A stretch of 64,000 bases of DNA from Anaerolineaceae bacterium (lineage in GTDB: Bacteria > Chloroflexota > Anaerolineae > Anaerolineales > Anaerolineaceae). A model generated the notes under the pieces. That model made no database searches. It saw nothing but the letters and a program-made list of their open reading frames with translations, and was not told the origin of the DNA. The stretch's first letter is position 1. Each line of letters starts with the position of its first letter. Below are positions 34,084 to 43,574 of the stretch, one piece after another. The stretch lies in contig JAURZL010000010.1 in NCBI GenBank assembly GCA_030653365.1, positions 186,001 through 250,000 on the forward strand, given 5' to 3'. The position numbers and the translations under genes were made by a program.

Positions 34084-35055
34084 ATGCTGAACGAACAGGA
34101 AATTATACAAGTATTGGCAAAAGCATTGGAGAGCAGTGATCTGACTCTGCCAGATAAGCAACAAGGCAAAGTCCGCGATTGGTATAGCCTGGCGGATCAG
34201 AGACGCTTGATCGTCACCAGCGACCGCCTTTCCGCGTTCGACCGCAATCTGGCAGTGGTACCATATAAGGGGCAGGTACTTAACCAACTGGCTGCCTGGT
34301 GGTTTGAGCAAACTGCGGACGTGATCCCCAACCATCTCATCAGCATCCCCGACCCGAATTGCGCCATCGTCAAAGAAGTGCAGCCATTACCAATCGAGGT
34401 GATCGTGCGTGGTTTTATCACCGGTGTGACCAGTACAGCATTGTGGTATCGCTATAGTCTCGGAGAACGTGAAATTTATGGTTACACCTTCCCGGAAGGA
34501 TTGAAAAAAAACCAGCAACTGCCAGAACCGATTATCACTCCGACCACCAAGGGTGGAGCGAGTGGGCACGATGAACGTCTAACCTGTGCCGAGGTGGTGG
34601 AGAATGGCTATCTGGAAGCAGACGACTGGGAGAAAATCCAGACAGCAGCTTTGCAAATTTTCAAACGAGGGCAGGAAGTGGCTGAACAAGCAGGACTTAT
34701 TTTGGTCGATACCAAGTATGAGTTTGGACGTTCAGATGCTGGGGAGATTATTCTGATTGATGAAGTTCATACCCCGGATTCTTCACGCTTCTGGAAGTCT
34801 GAGAACTATGTTGAACGCTTTGAACAGGGGCTCGAACCCGAAAACTTTGATAAGGAATTTATCCGCATCGCCTATGCCGATTTGGGCTATCGCGGTGATG
34901 GTGAACCACCGCAGGTGCCCGCACTATTATGGGTGCAGGCATGTCAACGCTATATCAGAATTTACGAGATGTTAACCGGATTGCCGTTTGAACCAGCAGC
35001 GTACCCGGCAGAAGCACGCATCCGAGAAAATCTATTAAAGGCAGGTGTTATATGA
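34084..35055 (+). CDS. purC: SAICAR synthetase
   Basis: A 323-residue PurC, condensing CAIR with aspartate. It is of the longer, yeast-like form (about 300 residues) rather than the 237-residue E. coli form. Motifs: GKVRDWYSLADQRRLIVTSDRLSAFD near residue 23, PIEVIVRGFITGVTSTALW near 100, LILVDTKYEFG and IILIDEVHTPDSSRFW near 205-240. AGAGGAG precedes the ATG; its stop overlaps purE. Confidence 0.96.
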   Translation: MLNEQEIIQVLAKALESSDLTLPDKQQGKVRDWYSLADQRRLIVTSDRLSAFDRNLAVVPYKGQVLNQLAAWWFEQTADVIPNHLISIPDPNCAIVKEVQPLPIEVIVRGFITGVTSTALWYRYSLGEREIYGYTFPEGLKKNQQLPEPIITPTTKGGASGHDERLTCAEVVENGYLEADDWEKIQTAALQIFKRGQEVAEQAGLILVDTKYEFGRSDAGEIILIDEVHTPDSSRFWKSENYVERFEQGLEPENFDKEFIRIAYADLGYRGDGEPPQVPALLWVQACQRYIRIYEMLTGLPFEPAAYPAEARIRENLLKAGVI

Positions 35056-35534
35056 AGAAAGCCTATATTGTCATATTGATGGGATCGAAAGCCGACCTGG
35101 ATCACGCCCAGAAGATCCAAAGCGCTGTTGAAATATTTGGTATTCCGGTGAATATGAGAATTGGCTCTGCCCACAAAACCGCTGCACATGTTATTGAGTT
35201 ATTGCGCGAATACGAATCCGACCCAACCCCCAAAGTCTATATCACGATTGCGGGTCGCAGTAACGCCCTCTCCGGTTTCACCGATGGATTCGTCAAGTCG
35301 CCAGTAATCGCCTGCCCTCCTCCTTCGGATAGCTTTGGTGGTGCTGATCTTTTTTCCTCTCTACGAATGCCATCCGGAATCGCCCCTGCAGTAGTTCTCG
35401 CACCGGCAAATGCGGCATTGTTGGCTGCAAAGATCATCGGGTTGTATGATACAGAAGTACAACAGAAGGTCGTTGATTTTCAACACAACAATGCGAAAAC
35501 GGTTATAGAAGACGACAGTGCACTTCATGAATAG
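35052..35534 (+). CDS. purE: AIR carboxylase, class II-type PurE
   Basis: A 160-residue PurE. The opening ILMGSKADLDHAQKI and SAHKTAAHVIELL fit the family, but AGRSNALSGFTDG and PVIACPPPSDSFGGAD resemble class II PurE, which carboxylates AIR directly with CO2, rather than class I, which rearranges N5-CAIR made by PurK. In keeping with this, no purK is present in the operon. Overlaps purC (4 bases) and purF (8 bases). Confidence 0.92.
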   Translation: MKKAYIVILMGSKADLDHAQKIQSAVEIFGIPVNMRIGSAHKTAAHVIELLREYESDPTPKVYITIAGRSNALSGFTDGFVKSPVIACPPPSDSFGGADLFSSLRMPSGIAPAVVLAPANAALLAAKIIGLYDTEVQQKVVDFQHNNAKTVIEDDSALHE

Positions 35535-36957
35535 TTTGGATGATTTTTCTCACGACGATCGTCCACATGAGGAATGTGGCGTACTCGGTATTTATGCACC
35601 CAATGAGGATGTAGCCCGCATGGCATTCTTTGGATTATACGCCTTACAACACCGCGGTCAGGAGGCTGCCGGGTTAGCGGTCTCCAATGGGCAGAGTTTG
35701 CGCCTACATAAGGATATTGGTCTGGTCGCTCAGGTCTTCACCCCAACAGTAATGGATAAGATGGAAGGTGATTATGCCATCGGTCATACCCGTTACTCGA
35801 CCACTGGTTCCCCGACCGTGCGCAACTCTCAACCTTTCATGATCGACACACAATATGGACCGCTGGCTCTGGCGCATAATGGCAACCTGGTAAATGCCGG
35901 GGAATTACGCGAACAACTAATGCAATCTGGTGTTGGGCTAACCTCTACCTCAGATACCGAAGTGATGATCATGATGCTGGCAGGAGCCAAAGGTGACACC
36001 TGGTTTGAACGCATCAAAGATGCCATGCAGCATTGGGTAGGAGCATATTCACTGGTACTACTGACCAAGAATCATGTCTTTGCAGTGCGCGATCCGTGGG
36101 GAGTGCGTCCTTTGAGTGTTGGGATGCTGCCAAATGGCGGGCATGTGGCAGCATCAGAGACTGGTGCACTGTTGACACTGGGCTGTGAAGCGATTCGTGA
36201 AGTCAAACCAGGGGAGATCGTAGCACTTAGTGACACAGCACTGCAGGTCAATCAGGCATTACCACCAGCAAAAAAGAGTGCTCTTTGCACCTTTGAACAT
36301 GTTTACTTCTCCCGCCCGGACGCCTATTGGGATGGTCGTAGTGTGCATGTGGTCCGGCATCGCCTTGGAGAAGAACTCGCTGCACAAGACCCTGTGGAAG
36401 CAGACGTGGTCATCCCCATCCCGGATTCATCAATTTCAGCCGCGATTGGGTATTCTAAAGCTTCCGGGATTGCCTATAACATTGGATTCATCAAAAACCG
36501 TTATATCGGACGCACCTTTATTGAACCGACCGATTTCCTGCGTAAACAAGGAGTCGCATTGAAATATAATGTGGTGGTAGAAACCATCCGGGACAAACGA
36601 GTCGTCATGGTCGATGATTCTATCGTGCGAGGAAACACCACCGGGCCATTGATTCAATTACTGCGTAATGCGGGAGCCCGCGAAGTTCATGTGCGGATTT
36701 CCAGCCCGCCGATTCGCCACCCATGTTTTCTGGGGGTCGATATGGGTACCTATGAAGAGTTAATTGCAGCGCACCAAACCGTTGAGGAAATTCGCGCGTA
36801 TGTTGGTGCGGATTCATTATTCTACCTGACCCTGGAGCGAATGATGAAGGCAATTGGATGCGAGGATGGTTACTGCAATGCTTGCTTCACTGGTCATTAT
36901 CCGATTTCCGCGCTGAATGGCTTCAGTAAGACTGGTTTTGAGAATAATATCGGCTGA
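35527..36957 (+). CDS. purF: Amidophosphoribosyltransferase
   Basis: A 476-residue PurF, the committed step: PRPP plus glutamine to phosphoribosylamine. After a short propeptide the N-terminal nucleophile is in HEECGVLGIYAP (about Cys18), so it is processed like the Bacillus enzyme. GHTRYSTTGSP and NGNLVNA belong to the glutaminase domain; VVMVDDSIVRGNTTGPLIQLL is the PRPP loop. The C-terminal YCNACFTG and Cys in FEHVYFSRPD/RHPCFLGVD contexts match the 4Fe-4S ligands of the Bacillus type. GTG at 35518 is an alternative start. Confidence 0.97.
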   Translation: MNSLDDFSHDDRPHEECGVLGIYAPNEDVARMAFFGLYALQHRGQEAAGLAVSNGQSLRLHKDIGLVAQVFTPTVMDKMEGDYAIGHTRYSTTGSPTVRNSQPFMIDTQYGPLALAHNGNLVNAGELREQLMQSGVGLTSTSDTEVMIMMLAGAKGDTWFERIKDAMQHWVGAYSLVLLTKNHVFAVRDPWGVRPLSVGMLPNGGHVAASETGALLTLGCEAIREVKPGEIVALSDTALQVNQALPPAKKSALCTFEHVYFSRPDAYWDGRSVHVVRHRLGEELAAQDPVEADVVIPIPDSSISAAIGYSKASGIAYNIGFIKNRYIGRTFIEPTDFLRKQGVALKYNVVVETIRDKRVVMVDDSIVRGNTTGPLIQLLRNAGAREVHVRISSPPIRHPCFLGVDMGTYEELIAAHQTVEEIRAYVGADSLFYLTLERMMKAIGCEDGYCNACFTGHYPISALNGFSKTGFENNIG

Positions 36958-36970
36958 AAGGATGCATGAG

Positions 36971-39247
36971 ATGAGAGTATTGTTGATTGGTTCGGGTGGG
37001 CGAGAACATGCCATTGCCTGGAAGCTGGCACAATCTCCGCAGAAACCTCAATTGTTCTTTGCACCCGGCAATGATGGTATGAATGAACTAGGTACCTGTA
37101 TTGCGCTTGCTGTGGATGATGCAGCCGGATTGACGGTATTCGCTGTGGAAAATGCAATTGACTTGGTTGTGATCGGCCCGGAGATTGCGCTTGCCGCGGG
37201 AGTGAGCGATACCCTTCACCAGGCAGGGATTGCAGTTTTTGGTCCCTCACAAGCAGCTGCCCAACTCGAAACATCCAAAGCCTTTGCCAAATACTTCATG
37301 GCACAGCAGCAAATTCCGACGGCGCGATATGCTGTTTTTAATGATTTCCAGAAAGCCATAAAACATATTGAAGGACTTGACTATCCGGTCGTGATCAAAG
37401 CCTCCGGTCTGGCAGCTGGCAAAGGTGTACTGATTCCGGAGACGCATACAGAGGCAATAGCAGTTATACAGGCGATTCTTGTCAATAAAGAATTTGGTTC
37501 GGCTGGAGAGCAGATTGTGATCGAAGAACGTCTCTCTGGGCCAGAAGTCTCATTGTTGGCTTTTTCAGATGGTCAACATCTGGCGTTGATGCCCTGTGCT
37601 CAGGATCACAAACGCTTACTGGATGGTGATCTGGGTCCCAATACAGGGGGAATGGGTACTTATTCGCCTGCATCATTACTGGATGCCCAGCAATTGAAGT
37701 CTATCCAGGAATCAATACTGCTGCCGGTAATTCAAGGGCTGCATGGGATGGGTACCCCTTATATAGGTGTGTTGTATGCCGGATTAATGCTAACCGATGA
37801 TGGCCCCAAAGTACTAGAATTTAATGCCCGTTTTGGAGATCCGGAAACTCAGGTGATTTTACCTTTGTTGGAGAGCGATTTATTGGAGATTTTAATTGCC
37901 TGCACGCAGCAGCGATTGGATCAGCTGTCCATCCAATGGTCACAGCAATCCGCCGTGTGTGTTGTTCTGGCCTCGGGGGGTTACCCGGGAAAATCTATGC
38001 TCGGTAATCCTATCAATGGGCTTGATCATCCAGTCCCGGATGGATATATTTTTCACGCTGGTACGCGCTGGTGTAATGAAAATTTTGTGAATGATGGGGG
38101 ACGCGTTCTTGGGGTAACATGTTGGGCGCAGAACTTGGCCCAGGCAATTGAAAGAACCTATCAGGCAGTCCAGTACATCCAATTCGATGGTATGCAATTT
38201 CGACAGGATATCGGCTATAAAGGTCTAGTGGACCAACCGGCTTCTGCTGCGTATCAGGCAGCCGGGGTAAATATTGATGCCGGGAATCGCGCAGTAGCTT
38301 TGATGAAAGCAGCTGTTCAATCGACATTCACCCCACAGGTGCTCTCACACGTTGGCAGCTTTGGTGGATTATTTGATATCTCAACCCTCAAGCACGAGAA
38401 TGTTCTGGTGGCTTCCACAGATGGGGTTGGAACCAAGGTTGAGTTGGCAGCACGGCTTGAACGGTACAAAGGAATTGGCGAGGATATTGTCAATCATTGT
38501 GTCAATGACATCCTGGTGCAGGGTGCCCGACCGCTTTTCTTTCTGGATTATTTCGCCACCGCAAGATTAATCCCAGAGGTCGTGGCAGAGATCGTCGCAG
38601 GGATGGCGACTGCCTGCCGCGAAAACGATTGTGCCCTGCTAGGTGGTGAGACAGCAGAGATGCCCGGCGTGTATACAGAACACGCCTTTGATGTAGCTGG
38701 AACGATCGTCGGGGTTGTGCACCACACAGCGATCCTGCCCCACAAAGCAATGATCAAGCCAAGTGATTTATTGGTTGGTATTAAATCCAGTGGACCACAT
38801 ACCAATGGTTTTTCGTTGATTCGGCAATTATGTCTGGATGAGGACCTGCTGATGGAACGTAAGGATCTGGGCGGAAGTCTGGCAGATTTATTGCTGGCAC
38901 CCCATCGATCGTATTACAAACTTCTCTATCCGCTGCTCGGTCAGGTCAAAGGACTTGTTCATATTACGGGTGGTGGTTTTATTGAAAACATTCCTCGTAT
39001 CCTTCCGGATCACCTGCAAGTGGTAATCGACCGCAAAGCCTGGCCAGTTCCTCCTCTCTATCACTGGCTGCAACATAAAGGACTGGTTTCCGATGATGAA
39101 ATGTACCGGATCTTCAATATGGGGATTGGCATGATCGGAATAATTGACCCTGCTCAGCTGGATATGATAAGGTCACAGATCACCGAGCCGGCTTACGTAA
39201 TCGGTTATGTGAGCGAACATCAGGGACAACGGGTGGTTTTGAAATGA
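36971..39247 (+). CDS. purD-purM: Bifunctional GAR synthetase / AIR synthetase (PurD-PurM fusion)
   Basis: A 758-residue fusion. Residues 1 to about 418 are PurD (GAR synthetase): MRVLLIGSGGREHAIAWKL, the ATP-grasp VVIKASGLAAGKGVL and EFNARFGDPETQVILPLL, ending at FRQDIGYKGL. Residues about 425-758 are PurM (AIR synthetase): VASTDGVGTKVELA, GGETAEMPGVYTEHAFDVAG and GIKSSGPHTNGFSLIRQ. Both halves are of full length with intact motifs, so both steps should be catalysed by one chain. The ATG at 36971 is chosen over 36962 because GAAAGGA is at the right distance. An ATGA overlap with purN follows. The same D-M order occurs in yeast ADE5,7 and animal GART. Confidence 0.97.
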   Translation: MRVLLIGSGGREHAIAWKLAQSPQKPQLFFAPGNDGMNELGTCIALAVDDAAGLTVFAVENAIDLVVIGPEIALAAGVSDTLHQAGIAVFGPSQAAAQLETSKAFAKYFMAQQQIPTARYAVFNDFQKAIKHIEGLDYPVVIKASGLAAGKGVLIPETHTEAIAVIQAILVNKEFGSAGEQIVIEERLSGPEVSLLAFSDGQHLALMPCAQDHKRLLDGDLGPNTGGMGTYSPASLLDAQQLKSIQESILLPVIQGLHGMGTPYIGVLYAGLMLTDDGPKVLEFNARFGDPETQVILPLLESDLLEILIACTQQRLDQLSIQWSQQSAVCVVLASGGYPGKSMLGNPINGLDHPVPDGYIFHAGTRWCNENFVNDGGRVLGVTCWAQNLAQAIERTYQAVQYIQFDGMQFRQDIGYKGLVDQPASAAYQAAGVNIDAGNRAVALMKAAVQSTFTPQVLSHVGSFGGLFDISTLKHENVLVASTDGVGTKVELAARLERYKGIGEDIVNHCVNDILVQGARPLFFLDYFATARLIPEVVAEIVAGMATACRENDCALLGGETAEMPGVYTEHAFDVAGTIVGVVHHTAILPHKAMIKPSDLLVGIKSSGPHTNGFSLIRQLCLDEDLLMERKDLGGSLADLLLAPHRSYYKLLYPLLGQVKGLVHITGGGFIENIPRILPDHLQVVIDRKAWPVPPLYHWLQHKGLVSDDEMYRIFNMGIGMIGIIDPAQLDMIRSQITEPAYVIGYVSEHQGQRVVLK

Positions 39248-39858
39248 GCGCAATTCATGCACCTGCACGTCTGGTGGTGTTAATCTCAGGCAGCGGTACG
39301 AACCTGCAAGCAATAATCGATGCGATTGCACTCGAAAAGCTGCCAGCTGAGATTGTTGCGGTTATTTCGAATAAACCCAATGCCTACGGTCTGGAGCGTG
39401 CACGTCAATCCGGAATTCCCACCTTGGTTAAGCCCAAGTTAAAAGAAAAATCCCGTGAGGAATATGACGCCGAGCTGGCACAGATCGTCCTCGCTTATTC
39501 ACCTGATTGGATTGTTCTGGCTGGCTGGATGCGCATCCTCAGCATGAGCTTCCTGCACTATTTTCCCGGTCGCGTCATCAATCTTCATCCCGCTTTACCA
39601 GGTACATTTCCCGGAACAAACGCCATCGAGCGCGCTTTTGAAGCTTATCAACGTGGCGAGATCACGGAAACCGGCGTGATGGTACATCTGGTGCCGGATG
39701 AGGGAGTGGATATCGGACCGGTATTAGCACAGGCTCATATACCCATCGAAATAGGTGATACACTCGTAGAGCTTGAAGAAAAAATACACGGGATTGAACA
39801 CAATTTATTGGTCAATACATTGATACAAATCATCTCCAAGGAGAAGTTAAATGCCTGA
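39244..39858 (+). CDS. purN: GAR transformylase (10-formyl-THF dependent)
   Basis: A 204-residue PurN that formylates GAR using 10-formyltetrahydrofolate. LVVLISGSGTNLQAIIDA opens it; the folate-site block is AGWMRILSMSFLHYFPGRVINLHPALPGTFPG near residue 97, with the catalytic Asp region VPDEGVDIGPVLAQ near 143. Four-base overlap with the PurD-PurM gene and eight-base overlap with purH. Confidence 0.97.
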   Translation: MSAIHAPARLVVLISGSGTNLQAIIDAIALEKLPAEIVAVISNKPNAYGLERARQSGIPTLVKPKLKEKSREEYDAELAQIVLAYSPDWIVLAGWMRILSMSFLHYFPGRVINLHPALPGTFPGTNAIERAFEAYQRGEITETGVMVHLVPDEGVDIGPVLAQAHIPIEIGDTLVELEEKIHGIEHNLLVNTLIQIISKEKLNA

Positions 39859-41350
39859 AGTATTACTTTCTGTACATGACAAAACCGGTCTGGTCGAATT
39901 TGCAAATGGTCTGCACAAATTGGGTTGGAAGCTGATCGCATCGGGAGGAACTGCCCGCATCCTGCGACAAAACAATCTTCCAGTTACTGAGGTGGCGGAT
40001 TTTACTGGTTCACCTGAAATTCTGGGAGGGCGTGTGAAGACGCTGCATCCAGCCATTTATGGGGGAATATTGGCACGTGATACTGAGGAAGATCGAGAGG
40101 AATTGGCGAAGTTAAATTGGCAGCCAATTGATATGGTGGTGGTCAACCTGTATCCCTTTGAGGAGACTATTTCCAAACCTGATGCAACATTATCAGAAGC
40201 GATTGAACAGATCGATATCGGCGGTGTGACGCTGATTCGAGCTGCAGCCAAGAATCACCAACGGGTGACTCTTGTATGCGATCCTGGTGATTATGGCTGG
40301 GTTCTGGCTAGGATTCAAAGTGGCAGATTAAGTGAAACGCAACAACGCAATCTGGCAATCAAAGGATTCCAAATCACAACCCATTATGATTCCCTGATCG
40401 CTGCCTATCTGAGCGGAACGAAAGTTGAGACATTGAAACTTTATCCACTGCAGAAATTACGATATGGTGAGAACCCGCACCAATACGCACAATTGTTTGG
40501 CTACCAGCATGGGCAGGGTCCATTGGGTGGGCGTATTCTGCAGGGCAAGGAACTCTCCTACAACAATCTCCTTGATCTGGATACTGCCTGGCGAGCTGTG
40601 GTCAGCTTTGAGAAGAGCAGCATCGCGATTGTCAAGCATCTTTCGCCTTGTGGGATCGCTTCAGCAGCCCTTCTGGTGGATGCGTATGAGTATGCCCTCG
40701 CCAGTGATCCGGTGTCCGCTTTCGGTGGCATTGTGGCTGCCAACAGTGAGATGGATGCTGAAACAGCGGCTGCTGTTAGTCAGTTGTTTGTGGAGTGCAT
40801 CATAGCAACAGGATTCAGCCCGGAGGCTTTGGAAATTTTTGCCAAAAAGAAAAACCTGCGGCTGGTCGAGATGCCTGATCTGGAGATTGAACCAGAGGTG
40901 GAATATCGATCCATTACGCGTGGTATTTTGCAGCAATCCGTCGATCGGGGTGATCCGCTTGAGGTTGAATGGCGGGTAGTTACTGAGACGGTGCCCACAA
41001 CAGCACAGATGGATGATTTGAAATTTGCCTGGAAAGCCTGTCAGCATGTTAAGTCAAATGCGATCGTTTTTGCAGTAAACGAAGCAACCGTTGGGATTGG
41101 TGGTGGACAGCCGAACCGGGTGGATTGCGTGGTTATGGCTGCCCAAAGAGCTGGAGAGAAAGCACACGGGGCTGTGATGGCATCGGATGCATTTTTCCCG
41201 TTTGCCGATTCGGTGGAAAAAGCAGCAGCAGCCGGGATTGTCGCGATTGTACAGCCAGGTGGGTCCATACGTGATCAGGAGTCGATTGATATGTGCAATC
41301 AGCTTGGTATTACGATGATCTTCACAGGTGTCAGGCATTTCAGGCATTAA
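39851..41350 (+). CDS. purH: Bifunctional AICAR transformylase / IMP cyclohydrolase
   Basis: A 499-residue PurH, last two steps to IMP. The N-terminal IMP cyclohydrolase has LLSVHDKTGLVEFA, IASGGTARIL, GGRVKTLHPAIYGGIL and NLYPFEETI; the C-terminal transformylase has LRYGENPHQYAQ, QGKELSYNNLLDLDTAW and the catalytic KH in IAIVKHLSPCG. Slightly shorter than the 529-residue E. coli enzyme. Last gene of the pur operon. A separate promoter for the next small gene starts 40 bp past the stop codon. Confidence 0.97.
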   Translation: MPEVLLSVHDKTGLVEFANGLHKLGWKLIASGGTARILRQNNLPVTEVADFTGSPEILGGRVKTLHPAIYGGILARDTEEDREELAKLNWQPIDMVVVNLYPFEETISKPDATLSEAIEQIDIGGVTLIRAAAKNHQRVTLVCDPGDYGWVLARIQSGRLSETQQRNLAIKGFQITTHYDSLIAAYLSGTKVETLKLYPLQKLRYGENPHQYAQLFGYQHGQGPLGGRILQGKELSYNNLLDLDTAWRAVVSFEKSSIAIVKHLSPCGIASAALLVDAYEYALASDPVSAFGGIVAANSEMDAETAAAVSQLFVECIIATGFSPEALEIFAKKKNLRLVEMPDLEIEPEVEYRSITRGILQQSVDRGDPLEVEWRVVTETVPTTAQMDDLKFAWKACQHVKSNAIVFAVNEATVGIGGGQPNRVDCVVMAAQRAGEKAHGAVMASDAFFPFADSVEKAAAAGIVAIVQPGGSIRDQESIDMCNQLGITMIFTGVRHFRH

Positions 41351-41390
41351 ATCTCACGATGAAAGCAACGGAAGAAGCTGGGACTTACAC

Positions 41391-41418
41391 TTGACGAGCT
41401 TCTAAAAACACTTATAAT
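41391..41418 (+). promoter_or_regulatory. Strong promoter of the small charged-protein gene
   Basis: TTGACG (41391-41396), 16 nt, TATAAT (41413-41418). It lies 40 bp after purH and 50 bp before the small gene. Confidence 0.8.
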
Positions 41419-41468
41419 GCAATCAACAGCATTTGCCAATTTTGACGAATGTTTGAATGGAGGTAAAT

Positions 41469-41684
41469 ATGGCTGAGAAAACTACTGAAAGACCGCGAAA
41501 TCCCAAAATTAAAGAGGCTCACGAACATATGCGTGCTGCAAGGGAAAATATGAGTAAAGTAGCAGAATCGTTCCTGCCAGAAGGAGTTCGAGAACATCAA
41601 CGAGCTGCTCGTAAAGAATTCTTGCTCGGGTTACGCAGTCTGCTAGATGCAGCTATTGATCATACTGAACGAGTAAGTAAATAG
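41469..41684 (+). CDS. Small charged helical protein
   Basis: A 71-residue, very charged, mostly helical protein (AEKTTERPRNPKIKEAHEHMR opening, then heptad-like KIKEAHEHMRAARENM and REHQRAARKEFLLGLRSLLDAAID). The ATG at 41469 has GGAGGT at ideal distance. It has a near-consensus promoter and an intrinsic terminator, so it should be a well-expressed single gene. No family recognised; the repeated (A)HxxxRAAR pattern suggests a small helical bundle or DNA/membrane-associated protein, but this is only a guess. Confidence 0.7.
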   Translation: MAEKTTERPRNPKIKEAHEHMRAARENMSKVAESFLPEGVREHQRAARKEFLLGLRSLLDAAIDHTERVSK

Positions 41685-41715
41685 CACCAATTTAGTAAGA
41701 TTTTTGATTAACACG

Positions 41716-41749
41716 AAAGAGCATGTCTTTGAAACAGCATGCTCTTTTT
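41716..41749 (+). terminator. Terminator of the small charged-protein gene
   Basis: AAAGAGCATG / CATGCTCTTT, 12-nt loop, ending in a T5 run. It lies between convergent genes. Confidence 0.88.
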
Positions 41750-41767
41750 AAATGGATATCAAATGAT

Positions 41768-43420
41768 TTATCTTCTTAACATAATCCAAAGCAACAAGAT
41801 AAAAGCAACAACCCCAGATATTGAAGCAAACACAGACTCATCCGCCAGATAAAATTGCACGCCGCTTAATAGAAAAGCTGCAAAGATAACCGCAGTGGTT
41901 GTTTTTCCTTGAGATTGTTTTAACCGGTCTATTTCACGTGACAGCGCTGGAACTCTCACCTCCAGACGCCCCCGTTCCAACCTGGTCATCAGATTATCGG
42001 TTCTGGCTGGCAGCTTTATTATAATCTGACCGATTCTGACTACCTCATTCCAGATCATTGTCCAGCGGTCTCCGTTCTCCTTTTCGATCAATTTTCCCGC
42101 GTAAGGAGTCAGGTTCTCGAAAATATTGAATTCCGGATCCAGACCTGTGCATATTCCTGAGAGGATACTCACACACCTACCCAGCAGTATCAGGTTATCA
42201 GGTGCTTGAAAGGGCATTTCATACAACAAATCTTCAAATTCCCGCATGAATTCACGCGCTTCCTGTGCATGCATCTGTTTTAATTGGGTGGTTGATTTTC
42301 CCCAAAAACGATCAAAAACCCGTTGACTAGCTCGTTCCAATAAATCGAGATCCGCACCCGGAAGTAGCACATCCAATATCTGATATGATTTAATTAATCG
42401 TTGCGCGTCCTGTGTCCCCACCGCCAACACAGCCTCACGCAGACCTTCATATGTAGTTTCACGCAAACTGTCTGTCATTCCAAAATCAACAAACGTTAAT
42501 ACCCAATTTTCCGGATCATCCCTCTCCGCTGGCGTCTGCACGAACAGGTTGCCTGGATGAGGATCTGCATGAAAAAATCGATCTTCGAAGATTTGTTTTA
42601 GATAGGTATTAAAAAGCCTTTTTGCCACAGCACTACGGTCAATACCAGCTTCTTCAATCGCGTCATAATCGGTGATCTTGATGCCCATGACATTTTCCAG
42701 GGTCAGGACACGTTTAGTGGTTCGGCTCCAGATCACCTTTGGAACACGAACATTTGGTAAGTCTCTGAAATTCTCTGCAAAAACTTCTGCATTTTTGCCT
42801 TCATTAATATAATCAATCTCTTCATACAAAGATTGGCTGAATTCATCCAGTAGTTTTGGCACATTGGCATGCTTTCGGATCGGTTTGTACTTCTGCAGCC
42901 ATCCCCCCACAATCCTTATTGCCGAAAGATCAACATTGATGATATCTTCTATGCGCGGGCGTTGCACTTTAACCACCACATCCGCTTGATTCCGATCATT
43001 TCCTGTTATACATAATCGCGCGATGTGCACCTGCCCAATCGAAGCGGATGCAAACGGGGTTGTATCGATTTCACTGAATATTTGATCAAGTGGTTTACCA
43101 AATTCGGCTTCAATCATTGCCTGAATGGGTTCGAAGGGTTCTGCCTTAACCTCATCCTGCAGGCCAGCCAATTCGAGGGTGATTTCACGTGGGAGAACAT
43201 CCAGGCGGGCTGATAAGAACTGACCCACTTTGATCATCACACCACCCATCTGAACAGCCAGTGTGCGAAACCTCCGGGCGATTCTGGTAATCCGTCCTGA
43301 CCTGGTGGCACGAGCCAGCTTTCGAAGTCCCAGATGGGGGAGAACTATATCCCACCAGATAAAATTCAATATCGTCAAAGCAAAGAATAATAGAATCCGG
43401 AAATAGCGTCTGCGCAGCAT
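41768..43420 (-). CDS. AarF/UbiB (ABC1/ADCK) family atypical kinase
   Basis: A 550-residue membrane-linked atypical kinase. MGGVMIKVGQFLSARLDVLP near residue 60 is the family KxGQ motif; the Ala-rich nucleotide loop FASASIGQVHIARL and the VVVKVQRP lysine are near 125-155; FFHADPHPGNLFV near 272 and VLTFVDFGM near 300 are the catalytic and metal motifs. One hydrophobic segment is at the N terminus and two near the C terminus. Family members act in ubiquinone or other isoprenoid lipid homeostasis in membranes. No quinone genes are adjacent. Confidence 0.92.
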   Translation of the reverse strand: MLRRRYFRILLFFALTILNFIWWDIVLPHLGLRKLARATRSGRITRIARRFRTLAVQMGGVMIKVGQFLSARLDVLPREITLELAGLQDEVKAEPFEPIQAMIEAEFGKPLDQIFSEIDTTPFASASIGQVHIARLCITGNDRNQADVVVKVQRPRIEDIINVDLSAIRIVGGWLQKYKPIRKHANVPKLLDEFSQSLYEEIDYINEGKNAEVFAENFRDLPNVRVPKVIWSRTTKRVLTLENVMGIKITDYDAIEEAGIDRSAVAKRLFNTYLKQIFEDRFFHADPHPGNLFVQTPAERDDPENWVLTFVDFGMTDSLRETTYEGLREAVLAVGTQDAQRLIKSYQILDVLLPGADLDLLERASQRVFDRFWGKSTTQLKQMHAQEAREFMREFEDLLYEMPFQAPDNLILLGRCVSILSGICTGLDPEFNIFENLTPYAGKLIEKENGDRWTMIWNEVVRIGQIIIKLPARTDNLMTRLERGRLEVRVPALSREIDRLKQSQGKTTTAVIFAAFLLSGVQFYLADESVFASISGVVAFILLLWIMLRR

Positions 43421-43574
43421 GAAAATGATTATACTCCGCGTTCACTTTTTCGAAGGCTGATCAATTGCTGTTAATCAGTTTTTTCATCTATAATTTAATG
43501 GATCCATCACCATCTCATTGAATTGATCAGTCCTTATTGGTGTCAAATTTCAATCATTTTCCCGGGAGGTTAAT

